Shown here: piece after piece, positions 43,940 to 53,639 of the stretch | Layout: each line of letters begins with the position of its first letter | How positions within the stretch are numbered: position 1 is the first letter of the stretch | Source: Brevibacterium yomogidense | Lineage (GTDB): Bacteria; Actinomycetota; Actinomycetes; Actinomycetales; Brevibacteriaceae | Assembly: GCF_900163715.1 (NCBI RefSeq) | Contig: NZ_FWFF01000020.1 | Span: 62,001-126,000 of the forward strand | Direction: 5' to 3' | DNA length: 64,000 bases | The notes under the pieces: model-generated | What the model was told of the DNA's origin: nothing | Seen by the model: only the letters and a program-made list of their open reading frames with translations | Databases searched by the model: none | Position numbers and translations under genes: made by a program

Positions 43940-43968
43940 CAGAGCCCGTTCACGGGAGCACCTGCGCG

Positions 43969-44586
43969 TCAGCCCAGGACTGAAGGAGTGGTGCGCTGCA
44001 GGTCAGCAGAGACGTGGGAGGCGGGCTCATAGCCGTTGGCGGCCATCTCCCACACCCACATGAGGCGGCCCTCGACCAGTCCGTACATGCGGCTGGAGGC
44101 CCGGTAGTCGAGGGCGTTCGGGGTCTTCACCCCACCGTCGGAGACGAGGTCGACGCGCGGTCCCGCGATCCGTCCCGCGTAGTGCTCCATGAGCCCGTGG
44201 GGATAGGCGAGCGCCACTTCGATGTCGAAGTCGTTGCGCTCCGTGCGGAGCTCTTCGACCGCAGCGGCACTGGTGTACGGCGTGTCAGCGGTGGGCGGCA
44301 TGAGGCCGGGTCCGGTGTCGTGGTCACCGCGGGGACGGGCCAGCTGCCAGATACCGGTCTCCACGCCCAGCAGAGCGCCGGGGGTCGCATCAGCGTCGTC
44401 GAACCACGTGCGGCAGGTGTAGAGCAGGTACGGCTGATCGCCCTCGATCGAGAATTCGGCGCGCTGGAACACGCGCCGTTCATCCGCATCGGTGTAGACG
44501 ACCGCACCGTGGCCCTCCCACGTGCCGATCAGCCACGCGAGCGGAACGAGCTCAGGCTGCAGATCGACCGGGATCTCGACGGGCAT
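43969..44586 (-). CDS. Nitrobindin (FABP-like heme protein)
   Basis: 205 residues of the THAP4/nitrobindin family: LIGTWEGHGAVVY (about 18-30) opens the beta-barrel; GYEPASHVSADLQR near the end carries the histidine that ligates heme iron in characterised members. These ferric heme proteins isomerise peroxynitrite to nitrate and may bind NO, a likely partner to mycothiol-based redox defence. ATG at 44586 is 3 bases after the 38-residue protein's stop, so the pair form an operon. Confidence 0.88.
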   Translation of the reverse strand: MPVEIPVDLQPELVPLAWLIGTWEGHGAVVYTDADERRVFQRAEFSIEGDQPYLLYTCRTWFDDADATPGALLGVETGIWQLARPRGDHDTGPGLMPPTADTPYTSAAAVEELRTERNDFDIEVALAYPHGLMEHYAGRIAGPRVDLVSDGGVKTPNALDYRASSRMYGLVEGRLMWVWEMAANGYEPASHVSADLQRTTPSVLG

Positions 44587-44589
44587 CGG

Positions 44590-44706
44590 TCAGCGCTTCA
44601 CCTTGAACAGGCTGGTCACGACCTTCACGCCCACAGCCAGGGCACCCAGGCCGACGATCGCGACGAGAGCTTCAAAGAACAGGACAAGTCCGGTAAATTC
44701 CTCCAT
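44590..44706 (-). CDS. 38-residue single-helix membrane protein
   Basis: Reads MEEFTGLVLFFEALVAIVGL and then GALAVGVKVVTSLFKVKR: one transmembrane helix followed by a basic tail. TAGACT lies 7 nt before its ATG, and nitrobindin follows after 3 bases, which supports real expression. No known family; could be a membrane tether or a stress peptide. Too short for routine gene callers. Confidence 0.6.
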   Translation of the reverse strand: MEEFTGLVLFFEALVAIVGLGALAVGVKVVTSLFKVKR

Positions 44707-44713
44707 GCGCGGC

Positions 44714-44719
44714 AGTCTA
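44714..44719 (-). promoter_or_regulatory. -10 box (TAGACT), leaderless type, small membrane protein-nitrobindin
   Basis: TAGACT on the minus strand, 7 nt before the ATG at 44706. Confidence 0.5.
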
Positions 44720-44791
44720 TCCCAGCACCGGGACACGCTCACATCGGGAGTGCGCGCCCCTGACGATCCGCGACGATCCGGGTGCTCCTTC

Positions 44792-45589
44792 TCAGACCGG
44801 GCCGGCGACGCGGGTCAGGACGTAGACGACCACGCCGCCCAGGGCGATGGGCGCCGCACCCAGAGAGGCGTGCACCGCGAAGAGCCTCGCCTTGTCCCGA
44901 CGGCGCGCCTCGGTCAGCGCAGCGGCCTGGTACTTCGATTCGGCGATGAGGCCCAGGAGCCGGTCCACGGCCGCGGCGAGGACGCCCATGACCGCACCCA
45001 GACCGCCGGCCAGCACGAGCACGGCCGACTCCCCGCCGACGGCGACGGCCGCGATCAGACCGCCCACGGTTCCGGCGACGATGGCGAGCGGCGAGGTGTA
45101 GCGGGCCGGCCAGGGAAGCGCGGTGGCGGCGAGCGCGAGGACGACCGCGACGAGGCCGGACAGGATCGTCGTGTGGTCGTTCGTGAGTCGGAACGCCGCC
45201 ACCCACGTGGCCGCGGACAGGATGATGGCGAGTCCGGCGACCTGGGCCGACACGTTCACGGTCGCGTGGGACGCGCCGAGCCCGCGCGTCAGGTTCTGCA
45301 CGAACGCCCACAGGAGTCCCATCCCGACCAGGATGGGCAGCCATTCGAGGAAGGGGCCCTCCTCCGCGAGCACGGTCGCCACGACGCCTGCTCCGCCGAA
45401 GACCGCGAGCATGATCGAGGTCGCCCGCGGCTGCGGCGAGTCCGTCAGCCGGGGCCAGCCGTAGGCGAAGACCAGCATGACGAGCAGCGCCCCCGGGGCG
45501 AAGGCCATCGACGGCTTCAGCAGGTATTCGCCCACGAAGGTCGAGGCGCCGAGCACCAGGGTCAGGCACACGGCGATCGCGACTCGCAT
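44792..45589 (-). CDS. Hypothetical polytopic membrane protein
   Basis: 265 residues with about eight hydrophobic segments (for example VAIAVCLTLVLGASTFVGEY at the N-terminus and LGAAPIALGGVVVYVLTRVA at the C-terminus), separated near the end by a cytoplasmic charged loop (LTEARRRDKARLF). No recognised family. ATG at 45589 chosen; GTG at 45601 is also possible given GGATGGAGGGG. Stands alone, divergent from mshD. Confidence 0.72.
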   Translation of the reverse strand: MRVAIAVCLTLVLGASTFVGEYLLKPSMAFAPGALLVMLVFAYGWPRLTDSPQPRATSIMLAVFGGAGVVATVLAEEGPFLEWLPILVGMGLLWAFVQNLTRGLGASHATVNVSAQVAGLAIILSAATWVAAFRLTNDHTTILSGLVAVVLALAATALPWPARYTSPLAIVAGTVGGLIAAVAVGGESAVLVLAGGLGAVMGVLAAAVDRLLGLIAESKYQAAALTEARRRDKARLFAVHASLGAAPIALGGVVVYVLTRVAGPV

Positions 45590-45678
45590 CCATCTCAACA
45601 CCCCTCCATCCTGCAACACCCAGCGCTCAACGTCGCATCGGCGCGCTCCGCGCACAGGGAATCCCCACGCCCGCGCGC

Positions 45679-45702
45679 ATGTTCACACCGATGTTCCCGC
45701 CG
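45679..45702 (+). promoter_or_regulatory. 12-bp direct repeat upstream of mshD-ppk operon
   Basis: ATGTTCACACCG and ATGTTCCCGCCG are adjacent and match at 10 of 12 positions. They resemble a PHO-box half-site (GTTCAC) but with 12- rather than 11-bp spacing. Lies 117 bases before the mshD start. Confidence 0.3.
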
Positions 45703-45818
45703 GGACGGCGACGTGCATATCGGGCGGCCGAGGGCCAAGCTGGGAGCTAGAGAACGGCTCACCCCCGCGCGGTGAACGCGCACGACGATTCGTGCACACG
45801 ACGACTTGGAGGACGCAG

Positions 45819-46790
45819 ATGACCCACACGAACGCCCCGACGCCCGCCGCCGCACCCCGCACGATCACCCTGACCTCCCTGGATGCCGCGCAGGAGGTCC
45901 TCGCAGCTGCGACGCAGGCCGACGGCATCGCGCCGATCTCCGACGGCCTCCTCGAGGCGGCGGCCGACGGCAGCGCCGTGATCCTCGGGATCGTCGACGT
46001 CCCGTCAGACACGGCCACCGCAGGCGGGCCGGACTCACCCGACGTCCCGCTGGCCGGCGTCGGCGTCGCCGCCCTGCAGGGCGAGCGCTGGGCCGCGGAG
46101 GCCGTCGTGACCCCGGAACACCGCCGCCGAGGCCTGGGCCGGGCCCTCGTCGCCGCTCTCACCGAGGCGGCCCGGGCCTCGGGCGGGGACCCGTGGTTCT
46201 GGTCCCACGGCGACCACCCCGCAGCATCCCACCTCGCAGAGGAGTCCGGGCGCCGCCGGGCCCGTGAGCTGCTGCAGCTCACGACGGACGGGGCCCCCAC
46301 GCTGCCGGCTGCGACCGTGCCCGACGGCGTGGTGCTGCGCGACGTGCGGCCCGATGACGCAGACGCCTGGGCGGCGGTGAACAACGCCGCGTTCAGCTGG
46401 CACCCCGAACAGGGCGGCCAGGATCCCGCGGACTACCGCCGGCGGACCGGCGAGAGCGACTTCGACCCCAGGACGGTCGTCATCGCGGAGCGGACCGACG
46501 ACGGACGGGTCCTCGGCTTCCACGAGACGAAGCGGCACGCCGAGCACCCGTCCGGCCTCGCGATGGGCGAGGTCCACGTGATCGGCGTCGACCCCGAGGT
46601 GCATGCGCGGGGCCTGGGCCGCGCGCTGCTCGTCGAGGGCATGGCGAGGATGATCGCGGACGGCGCGGAGGCGATCGAACTGTACGTCGAGAGCGACAAC
46701 GAGAAGGCCCTGCCGCTGTACAGGGACGTCGGATTCTCACGTACGGTTGTCCATGTGAGCTACGAGCCGCCGGAGAGCCCCCATGACTGA
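45819..46790 (+). CDS. mshD: Mycothiol synthase (N-acetyltransferase)
   Basis: 323 residues with two GNAT domains. Acetylates Cys-GlcN-Ins with acetyl-CoA, the last step of mycothiol synthesis. Acetyl-CoA loops: [19 protein letters not shown] (about 98-116) and [20 protein letters not shown] (about 255-274); [20 protein letters not shown] between them is typical of MshD. ATG at 45819 has GGAGGA at 6-nt spacing. The stop overlaps ppk by 8 bases. mshA is 17 kb away in the same window. Confidence 0.93.
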   Translation: MTHTNAPTPAAAPRTITLTSLDAAQEVLAAATQADGIAPISDGLLEAAADGSAVILGIVDVPSDTATAGGPDSPDVPLAGVGVAALQGERWAAEAVVTPEHRRRGLGRALVAALTEAARASGGDPWFWSHGDHPAASHLAEESGRRRARELLQLTTDGAPTLPAATVPDGVVLRDVRPDDADAWAAVNNAAFSWHPEQGGQDPADYRRRTGESDFDPRTVVIAERTDDGRVLGFHETKRHAEHPSGLAMGEVHVIGVDPEVHARGLGRALLVEGMARMIADGAEAIELYVESDNEKALPLYRDVGFSRTVVHVSYEPPESPHD

Positions 46791-48990
46791 TGAGTCGCAG
46801 ACGACGTATGACGTGACGACCTTCGGCGTGGAGCACGATCTCCCCGCCGCGGCAGACCGGTTCCTGGACCGCGAGCTGTCCTGGCTGGCCTTCAACGAGC
46901 GCGTCCTGGACATGGCCGCGGACACCACTCTGCCGTTGCTCGAGCGCACGAACTTCCTGTCGATCTTCGCGTCCAACCTCGACGAGTTCTTCATGGTCCG
47001 CGTCGCGGGGCTCAAGCGGCGGATCTCGACCGGGCTCGCCGTTCCGTCGGTCACCGGCACGCAGCCGCGCACCGCGATGCGCTCGATCACGAAGACCGCC
47101 CGCGGCCTCGTGCGTCGCCATGCGGAGCTCTACCGCGACGACATCATGCCCCGCCTCGAGGCGGAGGGGATCTACGTCGTCGGTCTCGAGGACCTCACGG
47201 AGTCGGAGCTCGACGGGGTCTCAGAGCTCTTCAGCGAACGGGTGTTCCCCGTCCTCACACCCCTCGCGGTCGATCCCGCCCACCCCTTCCCGTACGTGTC
47301 CGGGCTCTCCCTCAACCTGGGCGTCGTGCTGCGGCACCCGCGCTCCGGCGCAGAGCACTTCGCACGCGTCAAGGTGCCGCCGGTCCTGCCGCGGTTCATC
47401 AACGTGTCGGAGTTCGTGGGCCCCGGCGCCTCGGCCGCACTCGCACCCGGCGCGGAGACCCCGGTCAGCCCGGAGACGCCCGCCCGGTTCCTGCCGATCG
47501 AGGACGTCATCACCGCACACCTCGACTCCCTGTTCGAGGGCATGGAGATCGTGTCCGCCGCATGCTTCCGGATCACGCGCAACGAGGACCTCGAGGTCGA
47601 GGAGGACGACGCGGAGAACCTCCTCAAGGCGCTCGAGAAGGAGCTGGAGCGGCGCCGTTTCGGACCCGCCGTCCGCCTCGAGATCACCGAGGACATGCAC
47701 CCGCGCGTGCGCGAGCTGCTCGTGAACGAGCTGGCGATCGACGAATCGGAGATCTACGAGCTGCCGACCCCGCTCGACCTGCGCGGGCTCGACATCATCG
47801 CCGACATCCCGCGGGAGGACCTCCACTTCAGGAAGGCCGTGCCGATCGTCAGCCGCGACCTGGCGGAGGCCGAATCGTCGGATCAGCCGGACGTCTTCGG
47901 CGCCCTCAGGGACCGCGAGATCCTCGTGCAGCATCCCTACGAATCCTTCTCCACGAGCGTGCAGGCGTTCATCGAACAGGCCGCTGCCGACCCGCACGTC
48001 GTCGCGATCAAGCAGTCGCTCTACCGCACCAGCGGAGACTCCCCCATCGTCGACGCCCTGATCGAGGCGGCCCAGGCCGGCAAGCAGGTGCTGGCGGTCG
48101 TGGAGATCAAGGCCCGGTTCGACGAGGCGAACAACATCACGTGGGCCCGCAAGCTCGAACGGGCGGGGGTCCACGTCGTCTACGGCATCGTGGGGCTCAA
48201 GACGCACGCGAAGCTCTGCCTCGTCGTCCGTCACGAAGCGGGCGGTCTGCGCCGCTACTGCCACGTGGGCACCGGCAACTACCACCCGAAGACCGCGCGC
48301 GGCTATGAGGACATGGGCCTGCTCACCGCCGATCCGCAGCTGGGCGCGGACATCGCGAAGCTGTTCAACCAGCTGTCCGGCCTGGCGCCTGGCACCACCT
48401 ACTCACGCCTGCTCGTGGCGCCTGCGCGCGTGCGCGACGGACTGCTCGAGCACATCGACGAAGCCGCCGCGCGCGCTCGTGCCGGTGAGCGCGCCCGCAT
48501 CCGCATCAAGGTGAACTCGATCGTCGATGAGCGGATCATCGACCACCTCTACCTGGCCTCCCGCGCGGGGGTGAGCGTCCAGCTGTTCGTCCGGGGGATC
48601 TGCGCGATCCGCCCCGGCATCCCGGGGCTGAGCGAGAACATCCAGGTGCGGTCGATCCTGGGCAGGTTCCTCGAGCACTCGCGGGTGTTCGTCTTCGAGT
48701 CCGGCGAGGACTACGAGCACACGGAGGCGTACATCGGCTCCGCGGACCTCATGCACCGCAACCTGGACCGCCGGGTCGAGGCGCTCGTGCAGCTGCAGGA
48801 CCCGCGGCACATCAGCGAGGCGCGGGATCTCTTCGAGCTCGCATTCGCCGACGACACCGCACGCTTCGACCTCGACGGCGAGGGCCTGTGGACGCGCACG
48901 TCCGTCGATGCGCACGGCGCTCCGCTCGCCGACTATCAGACCGCACTCCACCGAATCCACCGTCGCCGCTGGTCGAGGCAGCGCGGATGA
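46783..48990 (+). CDS. ppk: Polyphosphate kinase 1
   Basis: 735 residues. Polymerises ATP gamma-phosphate into polyphosphate, reversibly. N-terminal [19 protein letters not shown]; phospho-histidine in [14 protein letters not shown] (about 474); second conserved His in [13 protein letters not shown] near 630; [20 protein letters not shown] between. ATG at 46783 overlaps mshD. The ppk-mutT1 overlap (ATGA) is conserved in mycobacteria. It ties phosphate storage to the Pst genes immediately downstream. Confidence 0.97.
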   Translation: MTDESQTTYDVTTFGVEHDLPAAADRFLDRELSWLAFNERVLDMAADTTLPLLERTNFLSIFASNLDEFFMVRVAGLKRRISTGLAVPSVTGTQPRTAMRSITKTARGLVRRHAELYRDDIMPRLEAEGIYVVGLEDLTESELDGVSELFSERVFPVLTPLAVDPAHPFPYVSGLSLNLGVVLRHPRSGAEHFARVKVPPVLPRFINVSEFVGPGASAALAPGAETPVSPETPARFLPIEDVITAHLDSLFEGMEIVSAACFRITRNEDLEVEEDDAENLLKALEKELERRRFGPAVRLEITEDMHPRVRELLVNELAIDESEIYELPTPLDLRGLDIIADIPREDLHFRKAVPIVSRDLAEAESSDQPDVFGALRDREILVQHPYESFSTSVQAFIEQAAADPHVVAIKQSLYRTSGDSPIVDALIEAAQAGKQVLAVVEIKARFDEANNITWARKLERAGVHVVYGIVGLKTHAKLCLVVRHEAGGLRRYCHVGTGNYHPKTARGYEDMGLLTADPQLGADIAKLFNQLSGLAPGTTYSRLLVAPARVRDGLLEHIDEAAARARAGERARIRIKVNSIVDERIIDHLYLASRAGVSVQLFVRGICAIRPGIPGLSENIQVRSILGRFLEHSRVFVFESGEDYEHTEAYIGSADLMHRNLDRRVEALVQLQDPRHISEARDLFELAFADDTARFDLDGEGLWTRTSVDAHGAPLADYQTALHRIHRRRWSRQRG

Positions 48991-49961
48991 GCCCCTCATC
49001 GGTGAGCAACGCCGGCGAGTCGGCGCGCCTGCACGCGGATGTCCTCGCCGCCGGCTGCGTGCCGTGGCGGGACCGCACCGGGGAGCTCGAGGTGCTGCTG
49101 GTCCACCGTCCCCGCTACCGGGACTGGTCCTGGCCCAAGGGCAAGGTCGACAAGGGCGAGACCCTGCCCGAGGCCGCCGTCCGCGAGGTACTCGAGGAGA
49201 CCGGGTACACGGTCACCCTCGGGCTGCCCCTGCCCAGCTCCCGCTACACCGTGGGCAAGAATCTGCGCAAGCACGTGTCCTACTGGGCCGCAGAGGTCAC
49301 CGCAAAGCCCACCGGTTCCGTGCACAACCCCCGGGAGATCGACGAGGTCCGATGGGTGACCGCGGAGCGGGCGAAGGCCATGCTCACGCGCTTCGCCGAT
49401 CGCGATCAGCTCGACAAGGTCATCCATGCCCATTCGACCGGCACCCTGCGAGCGTGGCCGTTCATCATCGTGAGGCACGGCAAGGCCTTCCCCCGCGCCA
49501 AGTGGCACGAGATCGAACATGAGCGCCCCCTGCTGGCGATCGGCACCCGACAGTCCCTGGCGCTCACAGGTCTGCTGTCCGCGTGGCAGCTCAAGAAGCT
49601 CGTCTCCAGCCCGTGGAAGCGCTGCGTCGCCACACTCGCACCGATGTCCGCCGCGGCGGGGAAGAGCATCCGCAAGCGCACGGCGCTCAGCGAGAAGGCG
49701 AATGCGCAGAACCCGCAGAAGACCCGCGCCGTGCTGGAGAAGATCCTCGTGAAGGGGGTGCCGACAGCGCTGTGCACGCACCGTCCGGTCCTGCCGACCG
49801 TCCTCGAAGTGCTCGCGGACCACTCGCCCGAAGGCCTCGCGAAATGCCTTCCCCCGCGCGACCCCTACATGAATCCGGGCGAGATCTTGGTCGCCTACGT
49901 GCGTCCCGGAACGATCCCGCGCATCGTCGAGTTCGAGCGCTATCGGCCGATCGACACGTGA
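48987..49961 (+). CDS. mutT1: Nudix hydrolase fused to histidine phosphatase domain (MutT1 type)
   Basis: 324 residues. N-terminal Nudix domain with box [20 protein letters not shown] (about 55-74) plus the following TG; C-terminal phosphoglycerate-mutase-like domain starting [14 protein letters not shown] (about 155), with [14 protein letters not shown] near 268. The mycobacterial MutT1 clears 8-oxo-GTP and diadenosine polyphosphates. ATG overlaps the ppk stop. A short gap with a PHO box follows before pstS. Confidence 0.92.
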   Translation: MSPSSVSNAGESARLHADVLAAGCVPWRDRTGELEVLLVHRPRYRDWSWPKGKVDKGETLPEAAVREVLEETGYTVTLGLPLPSSRYTVGKNLRKHVSYWAAEVTAKPTGSVHNPREIDEVRWVTAERAKAMLTRFADRDQLDKVIHAHSTGTLRAWPFIIVRHGKAFPRAKWHEIEHERPLLAIGTRQSLALTGLLSAWQLKKLVSSPWKRCVATLAPMSAAAGKSIRKRTALSEKANAQNPQKTRAVLEKILVKGVPTALCTHRPVLPTVLEVLADHSPEGLAKCLPPRDPYMNPGEILVAYVRPGTIPRIVEFERYRPIDT

Positions 49962-50028
49962 CCTGCGACACGCGCGCCCGCGGCGAAGATACCCGGGTGT
50001 GATGAGGATCCCAAGCCTCCCGCGCCCC

Positions 50029-50050
50029 ATTCACCGGCCGTTCACATTCG
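50029..50050 (+). promoter_or_regulatory. PHO box upstream of pstS
   Basis: Two contiguous 11-mers, ATTCACCGGCC and GTTCACATTCG, share TTCAC in register. This matches the actinobacterial PhoP/RegX3 operator of direct 11-bp repeats. CATACT at 50065-50070 is a plausible -10 hexamer 14 bases downstream. Confidence 0.72.
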
Positions 50051-50097
50051 ACTCTCCTACGGGTCATACTGCACTCGTAACGTGGGGTCCGCACACG

Positions 50098-50137
50098 GGG
50101 GTATCCCCTGCACCTGGGGACACCCCCTGGATACCCC
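50098..50137 (+). promoter_or_regulatory. Inverted repeat in the pstS leader
   Basis: GGGGTATCC (50098-50106) and GGATACCCC (50129-50137) are perfect complements; the inner part can also pair CCCC with GGGG in a smaller hairpin. It lies between the predicted transcription start and the ribosome site. Confidence 0.55.
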
Positions 50138-50163
50138 TTACACATGGAGCGAAAGGCACCCAC

Positions 50164-51255
50164 GTGAAGCTCAAGCGTTTCGGCACGGCTGCAGCAGTCC
50201 TCGCAGCAGGCGCACTCACCCTCTCCGCCTGCGGCGGCGGATCCGGCGGCGGCGAAGGCGGCGAGCCCGCAGCTGACGCCGGCTCGGTCTCCGGCACCCT
50301 GATCGGCGGCGGCGCGTCGTCGCAGGAGGCCGCGATGACCGCCTGGACCCAGGGCGTCACGGAGGTCTCCCCCGACCTCACCGTGAACTACGACCCGGTC
50401 GGATCCGGCGCGGGCCGTGAGGGCTTCCTCGCCGGCCAGTACTCGTTCGCCGGCTCCGACGCCGCGATGGACGAGGAGGAGCAGGAACAGGCCGCCTCAG
50501 TCTGCGGCCCCGAGGGCGTCTTCCACGTCCCGTCCTACATCTCCCCCGTCGCAGTCGCCTTCAACCTCGAGGGCGTCGACACGGTGAACATGGATGCAGA
50601 GACCATCGCTCAGGTCTTCGCCGGTGAGATCACCGAGTGGAACGACGAGGCGATCGCAGAGCAGAACGAGGGCACCGAGCTGCCCGACACGCCGATCACC
50701 GTCGTGCACCGCTCCGACGACTCCGGCACCACGGAGAACTTCACCGCGTACCTCAACGAGGCCGCCGGTGACGCCTGGGAGTACGACGAGGTCGAGACCT
50801 GGCCGTCCGAGATCGCTGCCGAGTCCGCTCAGCAGACCTCCGGCGTCGTGTCCCTCGCGGGCAGCACCGACGGTGCGATCACCTACGCGGACGCCTCGCA
50901 GGTCGGCGAGCTCGGCACCGTCGCAGTGGGCGTCGGCGACGAGTACGTCGAGTACTCCTCGGACGCAGCGGCCAAGGCCGTCGACGCATCCGAGGCCAAC
51001 GACGACGGATCAGTCGAGCTCGACCGCTCCACGGAGGAGGCCGGCGTCTACCCGATCGTCCTCGTCTCCTACCACATCTTCTGCCAGCAGTACCAGGATC
51101 AGGAGACCGCTGACCTCGCGAAGGCGTTCGGCCAGTACGTCATCTCCGAGGAGGGCCAGGCTGCCGCTGAGGAATCGGCCGGCTCCGCGCCGATCTCGGA
51201 GGACGCACGCACCGCGGCCACCGAGCGCATCGACAACATCACCGTCCAGGGCTGA
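50164..51255 (+). CDS. pstS: Phosphate ABC transporter substrate-binding lipoprotein
   Basis: 363 residues. Lipoprotein signal with lipobox LSAC (about residues 21-24) followed by a Gly-rich linker. Phosphate-binding motifs: LIGGGASSQEAAM, GSGAGREGFLAGQYSFAGSD, AQVFAGEITEWND and VVHRSDDSGTTENF. Captures phosphate outside the membrane for PstCA. GTG at 50164 follows AAAGG by about 9 nt. PHO box upstream indicates phosphate-starvation control through RegX3. Confidence 0.96.
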   Translation: MKLKRFGTAAAVLAAGALTLSACGGGSGGGEGGEPAADAGSVSGTLIGGGASSQEAAMTAWTQGVTEVSPDLTVNYDPVGSGAGREGFLAGQYSFAGSDAAMDEEEQEQAASVCGPEGVFHVPSYISPVAVAFNLEGVDTVNMDAETIAQVFAGEITEWNDEAIAEQNEGTELPDTPITVVHRSDDSGTTENFTAYLNEAAGDAWEYDEVETWPSEIAAESAQQTSGVVSLAGSTDGAITYADASQVGELGTVAVGVGDEYVEYSSDAAAKAVDASEANDDGSVELDRSTEEAGVYPIVLVSYHIFCQQYQDQETADLAKAFGQYVISEEGQAAAEESAGSAPISEDARTAATERIDNITVQG

Positions 51256-51283
51256 TATACGCTCTCCGGACAGGCCACGGCAC

Positions 51284-51318
51284 TGCCGCCGGTCCACTCA
51301 CCCAGTGGATCGGCGGCA
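51284..51318 (+). terminator. Hairpin between pstS and pstC (attenuator-like)
   Basis: 15-bp stem with one G-T mismatch (51284-51298 against 51304-51318), 5-nt loop, extendable by GGACA/TGTCC outside. It would let pstS be made in excess of pstCAB. Confidence 0.6.
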
Positions 51319-51410
51319 CCGTCGTGTCCGACCATTGATGCGCACGCCACTGAGTACCACCATGGATCCGGCATTCCGTTCCGGACAGTCGAACTCCGAG
51401 GGGAGTCATC

Positions 51411-52382
51411 GTGACTGAGCAGGTCACCGAAGCGAGGAAGAACAATCCCTCGCCCACCACGAAGTCAGCGGGGAACGCCTCCGGGGACAAGATCTTCGCC
51501 GGTCTGTCGTACGGCGCTGGCGCCCTCATCCTCGTGGTGCTCGCGTTCGTCGCAGTCTTCCTCGTCACCGAATCGCTGCCCGCGTTGGCGCCCACGGTGT
51601 TCTCCAACCAGGATTCGATCAACAGCGCAGACAACTTCTGGGTCTACGTCCTCCCGCTGATCGGCGGCACGGTCATGGCCTCGCTCATCGCGATCCTCAT
51701 CGCGACGCCGGTCGCGATCGGGATCGCACTGTACATCTCGCACTACGCGCCGCGGCGCATCTCGACGCCGGTCGGCTACGTGATCGACCTGCTGGCCGCG
51801 ATCCCGTCGGTCGTCTACGGCGCGTGGGGCATGCTCACGCTCTCCACCGCGATGGTGCCGATCTACGGCTGGCTGCACGACACGCTCGGCTTCATCCCCT
51901 TCTTCGCCGGCGACCCGTCCACGACCGGCCGCACCCTGCTCACCTCCGGGGTCGTGCTCGCCGTCATGATCCTGCCGATCATCACGTCGCTCTGCCGCGA
52001 GATCTTCCTCCAGACGCCCAAGCTGCACGAAGAGGCCGCCCTGGCCCTGGGTGCGACGCAGTGGGAGATGATCAGGATGACCGTCTTCCCGTTCGCACGC
52101 GCGGGCATCATCTCCTCCATCATGCTGGGACTGGGCCGCGCCCTGGGTGAGACCATGGCCGTCACGCTCGTCCTGTCCGGCGGCGTGTTCAACCTCAGCC
52201 TCATCTCGTCGGGCAACCAGACGATCCCGTCTGAGATCGCGCTCAACTTCCCTGAGGCGTTCGGCATGCGCCAGTCCGAACTCATCGCGGCCGGCCTCAT
52301 GCTCTTCATCATCACGCTGGCGGTGAACATGGTCGCCCGCGCGATCGTCAACCGCAACAAGGAATTCTCGGGGGCCAACTGA
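51411..52382 (+). CDS. pstC: Phosphate ABC transporter permease PstC
   Basis: 323 residues, about six membrane helices. The permease EAA-type loop is EEAALALGATQWEMIRMTVF (about 204-223), preceded by AIPSVVYGAWGMLTL, typical of PstC. Carries phosphate across the membrane with PstA, powered by PstB. GTG at 51411 has GAGGGGAG upstream. One-base overlap with pstA (TGATG). Confidence 0.95.
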   Translation: MTEQVTEARKNNPSPTTKSAGNASGDKIFAGLSYGAGALILVVLAFVAVFLVTESLPALAPTVFSNQDSINSADNFWVYVLPLIGGTVMASLIAILIATPVAIGIALYISHYAPRRISTPVGYVIDLLAAIPSVVYGAWGMLTLSTAMVPIYGWLHDTLGFIPFFAGDPSTTGRTLLTSGVVLAVMILPIITSLCREIFLQTPKLHEEAALALGATQWEMIRMTVFPFARAGIISSIMLGLGRALGETMAVTLVLSGGVFNLSLISSGNQTIPSEIALNFPEAFGMRQSELIAAGLMLFIITLAVNMVARAIVNRNKEFSGAN

Positions 52383-53587
52383 TGTCGACAGCAGTGAAGA
52401 AGACAGACGAGGGGGCCGCCCCCGAACCGCAGCCGTCGAAGAACGGCACGTCCGCCAAGAAGGGCAACGCCTTCACCGCCGGTCAGAAGCCGCGCTGGGT
52501 GTGGGCCGTCGTCCTCGCCGGCGCGCTCATCATCGGTGCGGGCATCACCGTCCTGCTCGGCGGGGAGGGCTTCTCCGTCACCGGCTGGCTCATCTTCTCC
52601 GCGATCGTGTTCGTCATCGGCATGTACGTGACGACCCGTGTGATGGAGAACAAGCGCCGTGCGACCGACGGCCTGTGGCGCAATCTGGTGTGGGCGGCGT
52701 TCTTCATCGCACTCATCCCGCTGATTTCGCTCCTGTGGACCGTGTTCGCACAGGGACTGCCGACGCTCCTCTCGAATCCGAGCCTGCTCACCGAGGACAT
52801 GAGCACGACCAACGGAGCCACGGACCAGGCCACCGTCGACGAGGGCGCACCACTGGCCGGCGGATTCGTCCACGGACTCATCGGCACGCTCATGATCACC
52901 GTGCTCGCCACGGTCATCTCCGTGCCGATCGGCCTCATGGCATCGATCTACCTGACCGAATACAGCCGGGGCGGCCTGTTCGCGCGGTCCATCACGTTCT
53001 TCGTCGACGTCATGACGGGCATCCCCTCGATCGTCGCCGGTCTGTTCGCGTTCGCCGCGGTCAATCTGTTCGTCACGACGTTCCTCGGCACCAGCCCCGC
53101 TCATCTCCAGATGGTGAAGATGGGCCTCACCGCGTCGATCGCCCTGTCCGTGCTCATGATCCCGGTGGTCGTTCGGTCGACGGAGGAGATGCTCCGCGTC
53201 GTGCCGAACGAGCTGCGCGAAGCGTCCTACGCACTGGGCGTCCGCAAGTGGAAGACGATCATGAAGGTCGTCCTCCCCACGTCGATCTCCGGCATTGCCT
53301 CCGGTGTGACGCTCGCGATCGCGCGCGTCGCCGGTGAGACCGCCCCGATCCTCGTGACGGCAGGCTTCCTCGCCACCACCACGTGGAACCCGTTCAACGG
53401 ATGGATGACGGCGCTGCCGGTCTACATCTATCGTCAGCTCATCAACCCGACGGCTCCCGGCGCTCCACTGCCGTCGGAGCTGCGTGCATGGGCCGCCGCG
53501 CTCGTGCTCATCGTCATCGTGATGCTGCTCAACCTCATCGCCCGCATCGTCGCCCAGGCGTTCGCGCCGGCGAAGACCGGACGCTGA
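52382..53587 (+). CDS. pstA: Phosphate ABC transporter permease PstA
   Basis: 401 residues, longer than the usual 290-300 because of about 100 extra N-terminal residues with three additional hydrophobic helices before the conserved core. The core has [18 protein letters not shown] and the coupling loop [20 protein letters not shown] (about 280-299). Functions with PstC. Extra N-terminal helices are common in actinobacterial PstA. Confidence 0.94.
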   Translation: MSTAVKKTDEGAAPEPQPSKNGTSAKKGNAFTAGQKPRWVWAVVLAGALIIGAGITVLLGGEGFSVTGWLIFSAIVFVIGMYVTTRVMENKRRATDGLWRNLVWAAFFIALIPLISLLWTVFAQGLPTLLSNPSLLTEDMSTTNGATDQATVDEGAPLAGGFVHGLIGTLMITVLATVISVPIGLMASIYLTEYSRGGLFARSITFFVDVMTGIPSIVAGLFAFAAVNLFVTTFLGTSPAHLQMVKMGLTASIALSVLMIPVVVRSTEEMLRVVPNELREASYALGVRKWKTIMKVVLPTSISGIASGVTLAIARVAGETAPILVTAGFLATTTWNPFNGWMTALPVYIYRQLINPTAPGAPLPSELRAWAAALVLIVIVMLLNLIARIVAQAFAPAKTGR

Positions 53588-53639
53588 CCCAGGCGCGAGC
53601 CACGCACGAGCAGGCACAGAAGCAAAGGAACGAAGACCC

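Noticed and set aside
44739..45593. Alternative 284-codon frame overlapping the membrane protein at 44792
   Set aside because: Arg-rich shadow frame; the 44792-45589 frame has clear membrane helices.
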